From positions 1-5,577 of the forward strand of contig DEQQ01000078.1 in the NCBI GenBank assembly GCA_002360455.1: DNA of 5,577 bases, read 5' to 3'. The stretch comes from Saprospiraceae bacterium UBA3362 (GTDB lineage: Bacteria > Bacteroidota > Bacteroidia > Chitinophagales > Saprospiraceae). The first letter of the stretch is position 1. Every line of letters begins with the position of its first letter. A program made the translations under genes and the position numbers. Below, in pieces: positions 1 to 5,066 of this stretch. The notes under the pieces were generated by a model, which was not told the DNA's origin, made no database searches, and worked only from the letters and a program-made list of their open reading frames with translations.

Positions 1-2138
1 GCAAAACAACGACGTACACGGTTACAGTAATTGATGGTAATCAATGTTCGAATACAGATCAAGTTGTGGTGAATATTATTCAGTGTGGAACGATAGGAAA
101 CTATGTATGGGAAGATACAGACGGAGATGGAGTACAGGATCCTACAGAAACAGGAATAAACGGAGTGACAGTGATATTGCGAGATGGGCTTGGAAATCCA
201 ATACCTGGAAAAGTTGCAATTACAACGACAAGTCCTACAGGTCAGCCGGGTTGGTATGAATTTACCAATCTACCTGCTGGCAATTACACATTGTCATTCT
301 CGCAACCTTCCGGATTTACATTTACAGTACAGAATTCACCTACTGGAACAGCAGCAACGAATTCGGATGTAAACAGTACTGGAGTAACAGCAGTAATTCC
401 ATTGGCTCAAGGCGAGACAAACTTGAACATTGATGCAGGTATGTATCGTACGGCAAGTTTAGGAAACTATGTATGGTTTGATACTGATAGAGATGGTGTT
501 CAAGATGGAACCGAAACCGGATTAAACGGATTTACGGTTAACCTATATAACTCATCCGGAACATTGTTACAGACTAAGCTTACAAGTCCTGATCCAAACA
601 CAGGAGCTAACGGATACTATTTGTTTACCAACTTGGCTCCGGGATCCTATTACATATCGGTAATTTCTCCTGTAAGTCTTGGTTATGCAACAACCGTAGC
701 AAATAATGTAGTTACAGCAACCGAAACAACAGACTCTGATATTAATGGTGCATTTGGACCGAATACTTCTTCTGCGGTAAGCTTGGCTTCTGGTCAAACT
801 TATTTAGACTTGGATGCAGGATTTTATCTAAATAATTCTATCGGAGATTACGTTTGGATAGATGCAGATAGAGACGGTGTTCAAGATCCAACAGAAGTAG
901 GCATCAATGAAATTACTGTGATATTGTATAATGCAAATGGTACAGTTTACGGAACAAAAATAACTACTAATAATCCTTCTACAGGTCAAGCAGGATGGTA
1001 CGAGTTTACCAATCTACCGGTAGGAAATTATTATGTGAAGTTTGATATTCCTTCCACTTACATTGTAACTACTCCAAATGCAACAACAGATAATTTGGAT
1101 TCGGATGTTACCGGAGCAAACGGTACAAATACTACAAGTTTGATAAGCATACTTGCCAATACAAATAATAGAGACGTTGATGCAGGAATTTTTGCTTGTG
1201 TGAAAATTGGTAACTTTGTATGGAATGATATAGGTACAGGTACAAAAGGATCAGTAGGATTTATGAATGGTATTCAAGATGGAACTGAGTTAGGTCAAGC
1301 TAACGTTACAGTAAATCTAAGGAATTCAAACGGAAGCATTGCACAAACGACTACAACCAAATCTAATGGTGAATACGAGTTCTGTGTTGCTCCTGGAGGT
1401 TCATACTACCTTGAATTTATTCCACCATCAGGATATGTATTTACATTGGCCAATGTATCAGGAAATACTTTAGATGCCACTGACAGTGATGTCAATGGAA
1501 CCAACGGAAGCGGTACAACTGCATTGTTTACTGTAGGAGTAACAGACAACTTTACTTATGATGCAGGTATAGTGAATTCTGCACTTCCTTTAGATCTTAT
1601 TTCATTTACTGGAAGACATTCCAACGGAGTAAATGAATTGGATTGGCTTGTTGCCAATGAGGTAAATGTAAATCGTTATGCAGTAGAGAGAAGACACTCT
1701 TCAGAAAAAGCATTTACTGAAGTGGGTTCTGTCGCTGCAGTGAATTCTCCTGTGTATGATTTTGCAGATAATAATCTTCCATTTGGTGGAACATATTATT
1801 ACAGATTAAGAATGATTGATTTAGATGGTACTTACAATTACAGCAATATCATTGCAATCAATTTACAGAGCAAAGTTCAATTGAACATGTTTGCTTATCC
1901 TAATCCGGCAAATACCGACTTGAATGTAAATATCAATTCTGAAACTAATGATCTGATTAAAGTTGAATTAATGGATCTAAGCGGTAAGGTCGTTTACAAT
2001 CAAACTGTAAGACTTTCTAATAACAGCAATAACGAGCAGATTAAGATAGACATCAAGCAATTCAACTCAGGTGTTTATATCTTAAGATCAACAAACAAGA
2101 ATAAATCCTTGACTGAGAAGATAACGATCACTCACTAA
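1..2138 (+). CDS. Large secreted SdrD-B repeat adhesin-like protein with T9SS sorting domain (5' truncated)
   Basis: The frame is open from the left edge (first full codon at position 3), so the start lies outside the window; 711 codons are visible, ending at TAA 2136-2138. The first ~25 visible residues (TYTVTV..GNQCS..DQVVVN) look like the last strands of an Ig/PKD-like domain common in Bacteroidota surface proteins. Four SdrD-B/Cna-B-like repeats of about 122-127 residues follow, three with an Asp-rich DxDxDGVQD calcium-type loop. Next comes a ~95-residue fibronectin-like linker (LPLDLISFTG...ELDW...YAVERR...YYYRLRMIDLDG), then a type A T9SS sorting domain beginning near YPNPANTDLN and ending EKITITH. 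Such proteins cross the outer membrane by the T9SS and are usually anchored at the surface or released after the C-terminal domain is cleaved. Adhesion or a structural surface role is inferred from architecture; no catalytic domain is visible. A terminator follows directly, so this is the last gene of its transcript. Confidence 0.9.
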   Translation, partial: KTTTYTVTVIDGNQCSNTDQVVVNIIQCGTIGNYVWEDTDGDGVQDPTETGINGVTVILRDGLGNPIPGKVAITTTSPTGQPGWYEFTNLPAGNYTLSFSQPSGFTFTVQNSPTGTAATNSDVNSTGVTAVIPLAQGETNLNIDAGMYRTASLGNYVWFDTDRDGVQDGTETGLNGFTVNLYNSSGTLLQTKLTSPDPNTGANGYYLFTNLAPGSYYISVISPVSLGYATTVANNVVTATETTDSDINGAFGPNTSSAVSLASGQTYLDLDAGFYLNNSIGDYVWIDADRDGVQDPTEVGINEITVILYNANGTVYGTKITTNNPSTGQAGWYEFTNLPVGNYYVKFDIPSTYIVTTPNATTDNLDSDVTGANGTNTTSLISILANTNNRDVDAGIFACVKIGNFVWNDIGTGTKGSVGFMNGIQDGTELGQANVTVNLRNSNGSIAQTTTTKSNGEYEFCVAPGGSYYLEFIPPSGYVFTLANVSGNTLDATDSDVNGTNGSGTTALFTVGVTDNFTYDAGIVNSALPLDLISFTGRHSNGVNELDWLVANEVNVNRYAVERRHSSEKAFTEVGSVAAVNSPVYDFADNNLPFGGTYYYRLRMIDLDGTYNYSNIIAINLQSKVQLNMFAYPNPANTDLNVNINSETNDLIKVELMDLSGKVVYNQTVRLSNNSNNEQIKIDIKQFNSGVYILRSTNKNKSLTEKITITH
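93..1571 (+). repeat. Four tandem SdrD-B/Cna-B-like domain repeats inside the adhesin gene
   Basis: The units start at 93 (IGNYVW), 459 (LGNYVW), 840 (IGDYVW) and 1206 (IGNFVW) and are 366, 381, 366 and 366 bp long. Each opens with [IL]G[ND][YF]VW, has a QDxTExG segment, a central Y-x-F/YLF-TNL- or YEFC-type strand, a late SDV/SDI motif and a closing DAG motif (NIDAG, DLDAG, DVDAG, TYDAG). Units 1-3 carry a DxDxDGxxD loop typical of calcium-stabilised SdrD B domains; in unit 4 this loop is replaced by a longer Gly-rich stretch. The units have diverged at DNA level, so this is an old array rather than a fresh duplication, although units 1 and 3 share the stretch TTTACCAATCTACC. Such repeats usually form a stiff stalk carrying the N-terminal part away from the cell. 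Confidence 0.85.
1881..2135 (+). other. T9SS type A C-terminal sorting domain (part of the adhesin CDS)
   Basis: About 85 codons encode the final beta-sandwich recognised by the type IX secretion machinery. The visible signature is the A-YPNPANTDLN box near the domain start, a central VELMDLSGKVVYNQ strand pair, GVYILR and a terminal KITITH. These are the usual three conserved blocks of the family (PNP box, D-x-x-G-[KR], G-x-Y-x-[LV]). It implies that the organism has a T9SS, whose other parts are not in this window. Confidence 0.9.
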
Positions 2139-2161
2139 AAGGAAAATAGACTTTCTGACTT

Positions 2162-2195
2162 AAAGACCCTTCCAAACTTTGGAAGGGTCTTTTTT
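2162..2195 (+). terminator. Rho-independent terminator after the adhesin gene
   Basis: A perfect 12-bp stem pairs 2162-2173 (AAAGACCCTTCC) with 2181-2192 (GGAAGGGTCTTT) around the 7-nt loop AAACTTT; a T run covers 2190-2195. It lies 24 bp after the adhesin stop codon. The A run on the left arm gives only three T on the other strand, so it acts mainly on + strand transcripts. Confidence 0.93.
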
Positions 2196-2433
2196 ATTAT
2201 TATCAAAATGAGCTAAAACCGAATTGAATTACATCCTATTTAAATTTTATTTTGTGAGAAATTTTTCTTCTATTAGGGCGAGCCTATGGCATGATATCGG
2301 GCTTGATCTTATTTTATTAAGTGTAAAGCCTCATGCGTTTATTCACAAAGAGCCAGGCTTTTCTATTAGACTCATTACTTTAATTTAATCAACTGATTGA
2401 TTTTCAATTAGATAAAAAAAATTGAAATTAGAT
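2196..2433. other. Intergenic region with a GC-richer island and short repeats, no supported gene
   Basis: No reading frame here looks coding; the longest ATG frames are 14-16 codons. What can be seen: a GC-richer island at 2276-2310 (GGGCGAGCC ... ATCGGGCTTGATCTT) in otherwise AT-rich DNA; an inverted pair AAAGCCT (2325-2331) and AGGCTTT (2355-2361) with a 23-nt loop; a hairpin AATCAA-CTGA-TTGATT (2387-2402); and an inverted pair TTTCAATT (2402-2409) and AATTGAAA (2420-2427). None has a T tract good enough to call a terminator. The island may be a member of a dispersed intergenic repeat family, which I cannot test from one copy. Confidence 0.5.
2406..2433 (+). promoter_or_regulatory. Possible operator: direct repeat AATTAGAT x2 upstream of the GT5-like operon promoter
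   Basis: AATTAGAT occurs at 2406-2413 and again at 2426-2433, a spacing of 20 bp or about two helical turns. The second copy abuts the -33 element. It overlaps the inverted pair TTTCAATT/AATTGAAA (2402-2427). Repeats in register just upstream of a promoter are a common layout for an activator or repressor site, but in AT-rich DNA chance is a real alternative and no regulator is identified. Confidence 0.25.
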
Positions 2434-2467
2434 TTTGAAAAAATGCAAGAAAATAGTAGTATCTTTG
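2434..2467 (+). promoter_or_regulatory. Bacteroidota-type promoter for the GT5-like/DUF4270 operon
   Basis: TTTG at 2434-2437 (-33 element) and TATCTTTG at 2460-2467 (-7 element, matching TAnnTTTG) are 22 bp apart, within the range known for the primary sigma factor of Bacteroidota. Transcription would start near 2471-2475, giving a leader of about 25-30 nt before ATG 2501. The sequence GAGG at 2496-2499 is only one base from that ATG, too near to act as a normal Shine-Dalgarno site. Confidence 0.7.
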
Positions 2468-2500
2468 CACACCATTTTGAAAATTAGCCTTACTTGAGGT

Positions 2501-3301
2501 ATGACGAAAAAAAGAATCCTGTTTATAACACAGGAAATGGACCCTTATCTTGATTTGGATGGCATTGGCACTTTGATCCAAAAATTGCCCGCAGCTGCGC
2601 AAGATGAAGGCATGGAGATCAGAATATTAATGCCTCGTTTTGGTGTGATCAACGAACGAAGACACAGACTGCATGAGGTGGTCCGATTGTCAGGAATGAA
2701 CATCATTATAGACGATGATGATTATGCGCTTATTATAAAAGTTGCTTCATTACCGGGATCCAGAATCCAAGTTTATTTTTTGGACAATGATGAATTTTTT
2801 AAAAAGAAATTCGTTTTTACGGCAGAGGATGGTACACCATTCCAAGACAATCAAGAAAAGATGGTCTTCTTTTGTAAAGGAGCCTTAGAAACGGTAAGAA
2901 AATTTGGATGGTCTCCTGATATTGTTCATTGTCACGGCTGGATGACTCATTTAGTTCCTTTTTATTTAAAGTCGGCTTACAAAAATGATCCTATTTTCAA
3001 AGGCTGCAAGGTGATTACATCATTGTATGAAAATACTATAGAATCTACCTTTTCTGATGAGTTTATTAGAAAAGCAGCCATCAATAATCTGAAACCGGAT
3101 CAATTGGCGGCATACAAAAATGGCGTAGGAATCAGCTTACAAAAAGGCGCTATTCAATATTCTGATGGAATCATAAACGGAAGCGCTACCTTGAGCGAGA
3201 ACCTGGAGACGGCAATAAAAGACCTAAAAAAGCCTTTTTTACAAACTGAAGCTGAAAACTTTTTACCATCTTATATTCAGTTTTATAAGAATTTTATTTG
3301 A
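2501..3301 (+). CDS. Short glycogen/starch synthase-like protein (GT5 N-terminal domain only)
   Basis: This 266-residue protein matches the N-terminal Rossmann-like domain of starch/glycogen synthases (GT5, Glyco_transf_5 type). Visible marks are the opening RILFITQEMDPY, the block MPRFGVINERRHRLHEVVRLSGMNI (residues 44-68), VYFLDNDEFF (91-100), FFCKGALETV (123-132) and PDIVHCHGWMTHLVPFYLK (139-157). True GlgA is about 480 residues, with a second GT-B domain holding further catalytic residues; here that whole half is absent, and only a 33-bp gap separates the stop from the next gene, so a broken GlgA is unlikely. The KxGGL ADP-glucose motif aligns to DLDGI (residues 18-22), without the lysine, and the usual HDW is HGW (145-147). 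Databases often label this type 'glycogen synthase', but I infer that it is not a normal one and may bind a sugar nucleotide or have another role. ATG 2501 fits the family start and the promoter. I leave the symbol empty because glgA would mislead. Confidence 0.88.
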   Translation: MTKKRILFITQEMDPYLDLDGIGTLIQKLPAAAQDEGMEIRILMPRFGVINERRHRLHEVVRLSGMNIIIDDDDYALIIKVASLPGSRIQVYFLDNDEFFKKKFVFTAEDGTPFQDNQEKMVFFCKGALETVRKFGWSPDIVHCHGWMTHLVPFYLKSAYKNDPIFKGCKVITSLYENTIESTFSDEFIRKAAINNLKPDQLAAYKNGVGISLQKGAIQYSDGIINGSATLSENLETAIKDLKKPFLQTEAENFLPSYIQFYKNFI

Positions 3302-3334
3302 TTCTACGTTAGTTAAACTCACAACTCGTTCTAC

Positions 3335-4675
3335 ATGAAGTTCAATTTGAAATTAGGTTTGTTGGTATCAATATGCTCATTGATTGGTTTTATAAGATGT
3401 AACGAACCTGATACAGTAGGCAATGAGTTGCTCCAAGACGAGTGGATTTATGCAAAAGGGATTGATACGTTCTCTCACAGTTTAACCTATATCCAGACAG
3501 ACAGTATTCCATCCTTCACTCCGCCTTCCAACTCTCTTAAAACCTTCATGGTGGGACATCTTGATGACCCTCTTTTTGGATCCAAAGATTATGCATTTGC
3601 CATTCAACCTCGATTTGTTCCGGTCAACCCTTTGGATTTTTTAAAACGACCTATAGATTCTATCGTTTTTTCTTTGCGTTATGATTCATTATCCTTTTAT
3701 GGTGATAGATCAAAACCAATGGATATTGAAGTATATCAGTTGGAAGAGTTTTTGGACGCCAACAAAACTTATTTAATGAAGGATCAGGTAAAAATTTCCA
3801 ACAACAAACTCGGAGAAATAAAAAATGTTGTTGCCAATGCTAAAGACTCTGTAAGTGTAACATTAAATAAAATTACAAGCAAGCTTTTACCTCAACTGCG
3901 TATCCCAATGGATACCGGGAAGTTTATGTCAATTTTAAGATCCTTCCACGATACAACCTATAATTCTGCAGATTATTTTGTAAAAGCTTTTCAAGGATTG
4001 GCCATTGTTGCAAAAAATGCTCAGAGCGTCATTGCATTTAAACCGGAAAATGTAGAAAGTAAAATCACTCTCTATTATAAAGGGGATACCTCTCAATTGG
4101 CTTTTGATTTTGTATTCTCTAACCTTTCTGTTAAGGTGCCAATTTATACCAACTCCTATCAAGGTGCGCGAGTAGAATCGTTTATCAATGGTACTGATCA
4201 AGATTTTGTTTTTATGGATGGAGCTGCCGGTTTTGACACCAGACTCAAGATTCCATACAATCCGGCACTAGAGGGCAAGTTTATTAATTTTGCTGTATTG
4301 GAACTTACAGTTCCCAAACTTCCCGGAGATGATTCCAAATTATTTCCTCTTTGTGAGTATGTTATCCTCGAAGATTTGACCACCGGCTCCAAAGTGCCAA
4401 TCCCAATTACAGACGTGCTTTCGGGAATAACCAATTTGGCAGTATTGCGATCTCAATTTGGAGGAAATCCATTTTTGCCTCAAGGCTCCCAATTCTATAA
4501 ATATAAAATGAATCTTAGTGCTCATTTTATTTCTGCATTTAGAAGTAAAAAAGATATAGATTTGATTATTACACCGCTCTATAAACCGGAGTCTGCAGCT
4601 CGAGCGATGTTTTATGGATCCCAATATGCCGATCCGTCTTTAAAATCAAAGTTAAGCATTACCATATCTGAATAG
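3335..4675 (+). CDS. DUF4270 family predicted lipoprotein
   Basis: This 446-residue protein starts with a signal peptide (K2..K6, hydrophobic 7-20) ending in Cys22, followed by NEPDTVGNELLQDE, the usual start of DUF4270 proteins (C..PD.iG..L). Further family marks are MVGHLDDPLFGSKDYAFAIQPR (residues 72-93), IDSIVFSLRYDSLSFYGD (107-124) followed by a VYQLEEFLD strand, and a C-terminal strand ending KLSITISE. The fold is expected to be beta-rich, exported and probably anchored to the outer membrane. No biochemical function is known to me. The lipobox is poor: FIRC puts Arg just before the cysteine, where Gly, Ala or Ser is normal. It lies 33 bp after the GT5-like gene with no terminator or promoter between, so the two are probably co-transcribed. 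An in-frame TAA at 3314 leaves ATG 3335 as the only reasonable start; no Shine-Dalgarno site is present. Confidence 0.88.
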   Translation: MKFNLKLGLLVSICSLIGFIRCNEPDTVGNELLQDEWIYAKGIDTFSHSLTYIQTDSIPSFTPPSNSLKTFMVGHLDDPLFGSKDYAFAIQPRFVPVNPLDFLKRPIDSIVFSLRYDSLSFYGDRSKPMDIEVYQLEEFLDANKTYLMKDQVKISNNKLGEIKNVVANAKDSVSVTLNKITSKLLPQLRIPMDTGKFMSILRSFHDTTYNSADYFVKAFQGLAIVAKNAQSVIAFKPENVESKITLYYKGDTSQLAFDFVFSNLSVKVPIYTNSYQGARVESFINGTDQDFVFMDGAAGFDTRLKIPYNPALEGKFINFAVLELTVPKLPGDDSKLFPLCEYVILEDLTTGSKVPIPITDVLSGITNLAVLRSQFGGNPFLPQGSQFYKYKMNLSAHFISAFRSKKDIDLIITPLYKPESAARAMFYGSQYADPSLKSKLSITISE

Positions 4676-4677
4676 AT

Positions 4678-4695
4678 AGATCCTTTGATCTTTTT
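4678..4695 (+). terminator. Weak candidate terminator after the DUF4270 gene
   Basis: AGATC (4678-4682) pairs with GATCT (4687-4691) around the loop CTTT, followed by T through 4695. The stem has only 5 bp and starts 2 bp after the stop codon. It is in the right place but thin; read-through to later hairpins is plausible. Confidence 0.35.
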
Positions 4696-4744
4696 ATTGC
4701 TGTAGTTGTTTTGTTCTATGAGTGACTTGGATAATGAAATGCTA

Positions 4745-4762
4745 AATCAACACAGGTTGATT
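4745..4762 (+). other. Stem-loop AATCAAC-ACAG-GTTGATT
   Basis: A perfect 7-bp stem with a 4-nt loop, followed by GTTATTTTG. It could back up termination of the GT5-like/DUF4270 transcript, stabilise its 3' end, or be a protein site. The T tract is interrupted, so it is not called a terminator. A similar hairpin, AATCAA-CTGA-TTGATT, lies at 2387-2402 upstream of the operon. Confidence 0.4.
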
Positions 4763-4826
4763 GTTATTTTGAATGCTATTATTCATAAATGAACTTTTTG
4801 TATATCCGGGGGAAGAGAAGAAATAC

Positions 4827-4857
4827 TTGAGTGATCGTTGAACATAGTTTAAATTGC
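4827..4857 (+). promoter_or_regulatory. Candidate promoter for a small transcript upstream of glmS
   Basis: TTG at 4827-4829 and TAAATTGC at 4850-4857 are separated by 20 bp. The spacing fits a Bacteroidota promoter, but the -7 element has TTGC where TTTG is best. An inverted repeat TAGTTT (4845-4850) and AAACTA (4858-4863) overlaps the -7 element and could be an operator. Transcription would start about 4861-4866, right before the ATG of the 22-codon ORF. Confidence 0.35.
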
Positions 4858-4867
4858 AAACTAAAAA

Positions 4868-4936
4868 ATGAAGCGACAACAACTCAATACAGAGACTTAC
4901 TTCATCGAAGATTGGCAACAAAAGGAAGACGAATAG
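4868..4936 (+). CDS. Possible 22-residue microprotein upstream of glmS
   Basis: ATG 4868 opens a frame ending at TAG 4934-4936 with a hydrophilic, Gln/Glu-rich product: it begins MKRQQLNTETYF, continues IEDWQQ and ends KEDE. An in-frame TAA at 4862 excludes an upstream extension. I do not recognise the peptide; it has no signal peptide, membrane segment or cysteine. Support for a real gene is its setting: a promoter-like sequence just upstream, a strong terminator 34 bp downstream, and less AT-rich DNA than its flanks. Against it: a 22-codon frame can occur by chance, and the transcript could instead be a non-coding RNA or a leader. It might also be the remnant of a longer lost gene. Confidence 0.3.
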   Translation: MKRQQLNTETYFIEDWQQKEDE

Positions 4937-4969
4937 GTCTTTTCAATTTGAATACAGATGCAAATTACT

Positions 4970-5016
4970 TCAGTTTAAATGAATAATATTGTATTCATTT
5001 AATCCTGATTTTTTTT
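4970..5016 (+). terminator. Strong hairpin plus T8 terminator upstream of glmS
   Basis: An 11-bp perfect stem pairs TTAAATGAATA (4975-4985) with TATTCATTTAA (4992-5002) around the loop ATATTG. After a small internal loop (T4974 against T5003-C5004), four more pairs form, TCAG (4970-4973) with CTGA (5005-5008). Eight T follow at 5009-5016. The stem is AT-rich but long, and it has the form of an intrinsic terminator. It would end the mini-transcript at 4861-4936 or read-through from the DUF4270 operon, and it insulates glmS. Attenuation of a longer glmS leader is an alternative. Confidence 0.75.
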
Positions 5017-5050
5017 GAATAAAATAAACTAAACTATAATAAATACACAT

Positions 5051-5058
5051 TACATTTG
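5051..5058 (+). promoter_or_regulatory. Candidate -7 element for glmS
   Basis: TACATTTG matches TAnnTTTG exactly and ends 8 bp before the glmS ATG. The expected start site, about 4-8 bp downstream, gives a leader of almost no length. There is no TTTG at the usual distance upstream (about 5024-5033 reads as A-rich); the nearest one, at 5014-5017, is 33 bp away, too far. A TATAAT at 5035-5040 is also seen, but that box is not the usual Bacteroidota form. Confidence 0.45.
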
Positions 5059-5066
5059 TAACTAAT

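Larger units (their letters stand above)
4676..5066. other. 391-bp intergenic region between the DUF4270 gene and glmS
   Basis: No long gene on either strand. In order it holds a weak terminator (4678-4695), a stem-loop (4745-4762), a promoter-like sequence (4827-4857), a 22-codon ORF (4868-4936), a strong terminator (4970-5016) and a -7 element (5051-5058). The 9-mer AGTTTAAAT occurs twice, at 4846-4854 and 4972-4980, so one copy lies at the start and one at the end of the possible mini-transcript. The stretch 4795-4826 contains an isolated GGGGG run for which I have no explanation. Confidence 0.6.

Noticed and set aside
66..68. GTG at 66 as the start of the adhesin gene
   Set aside because: The same frame is open to the left edge and encodes recognisable domain sequence (TYTVTV...DQVVVN) before it, so the gene starts upstream of the window.
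2325..2361. AAAGCCT/AGGCTTT inverted repeat as a terminator
   Set aside because: Only 7 bp with a 23-nt loop and a T run of four interrupted by C; the strong terminator at 2162-2195 already ends the upstream gene.
2333..2383. 16-codon ORF beginning MRLFTKSQAF in the intergenic region
   Set aside because: Too short, no promoter of its own, and it overlaps an inverted repeat; no sign of coding.
3290..3340. Frameshift that would join the GT5-like gene to a lost C-terminal half
   Set aside because: The 33-bp gap is followed directly by a DUF4270 signal peptide and no GT-B C-terminal motifs appear in any frame, so the short form looks natural.
3935..4624. Overlapping antisense frames of 78-94 codons opposite the DUF4270 gene
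   Set aside because: They lie wholly inside a well-supported gene on the other strand, show no recognisable motifs and have no promoter or start context of their own.
4718..4792. 24-codon ORF beginning MSDLDNEMLNQH
   Set aside because: No good promoter in front of it, it runs through the 4745-4762 stem-loop, and nothing in the product is recognisable. A chance frame is more likely than a gene.
4676..5066. glmS ribozyme/riboswitch upstream of glmS
   Set aside because: I see no recognisable ribozyme core, the segment is very AT-rich, and the terminator plus the close -7 element leave no room for a long leader. That ribozyme is known mainly from Gram-positive bacteria.
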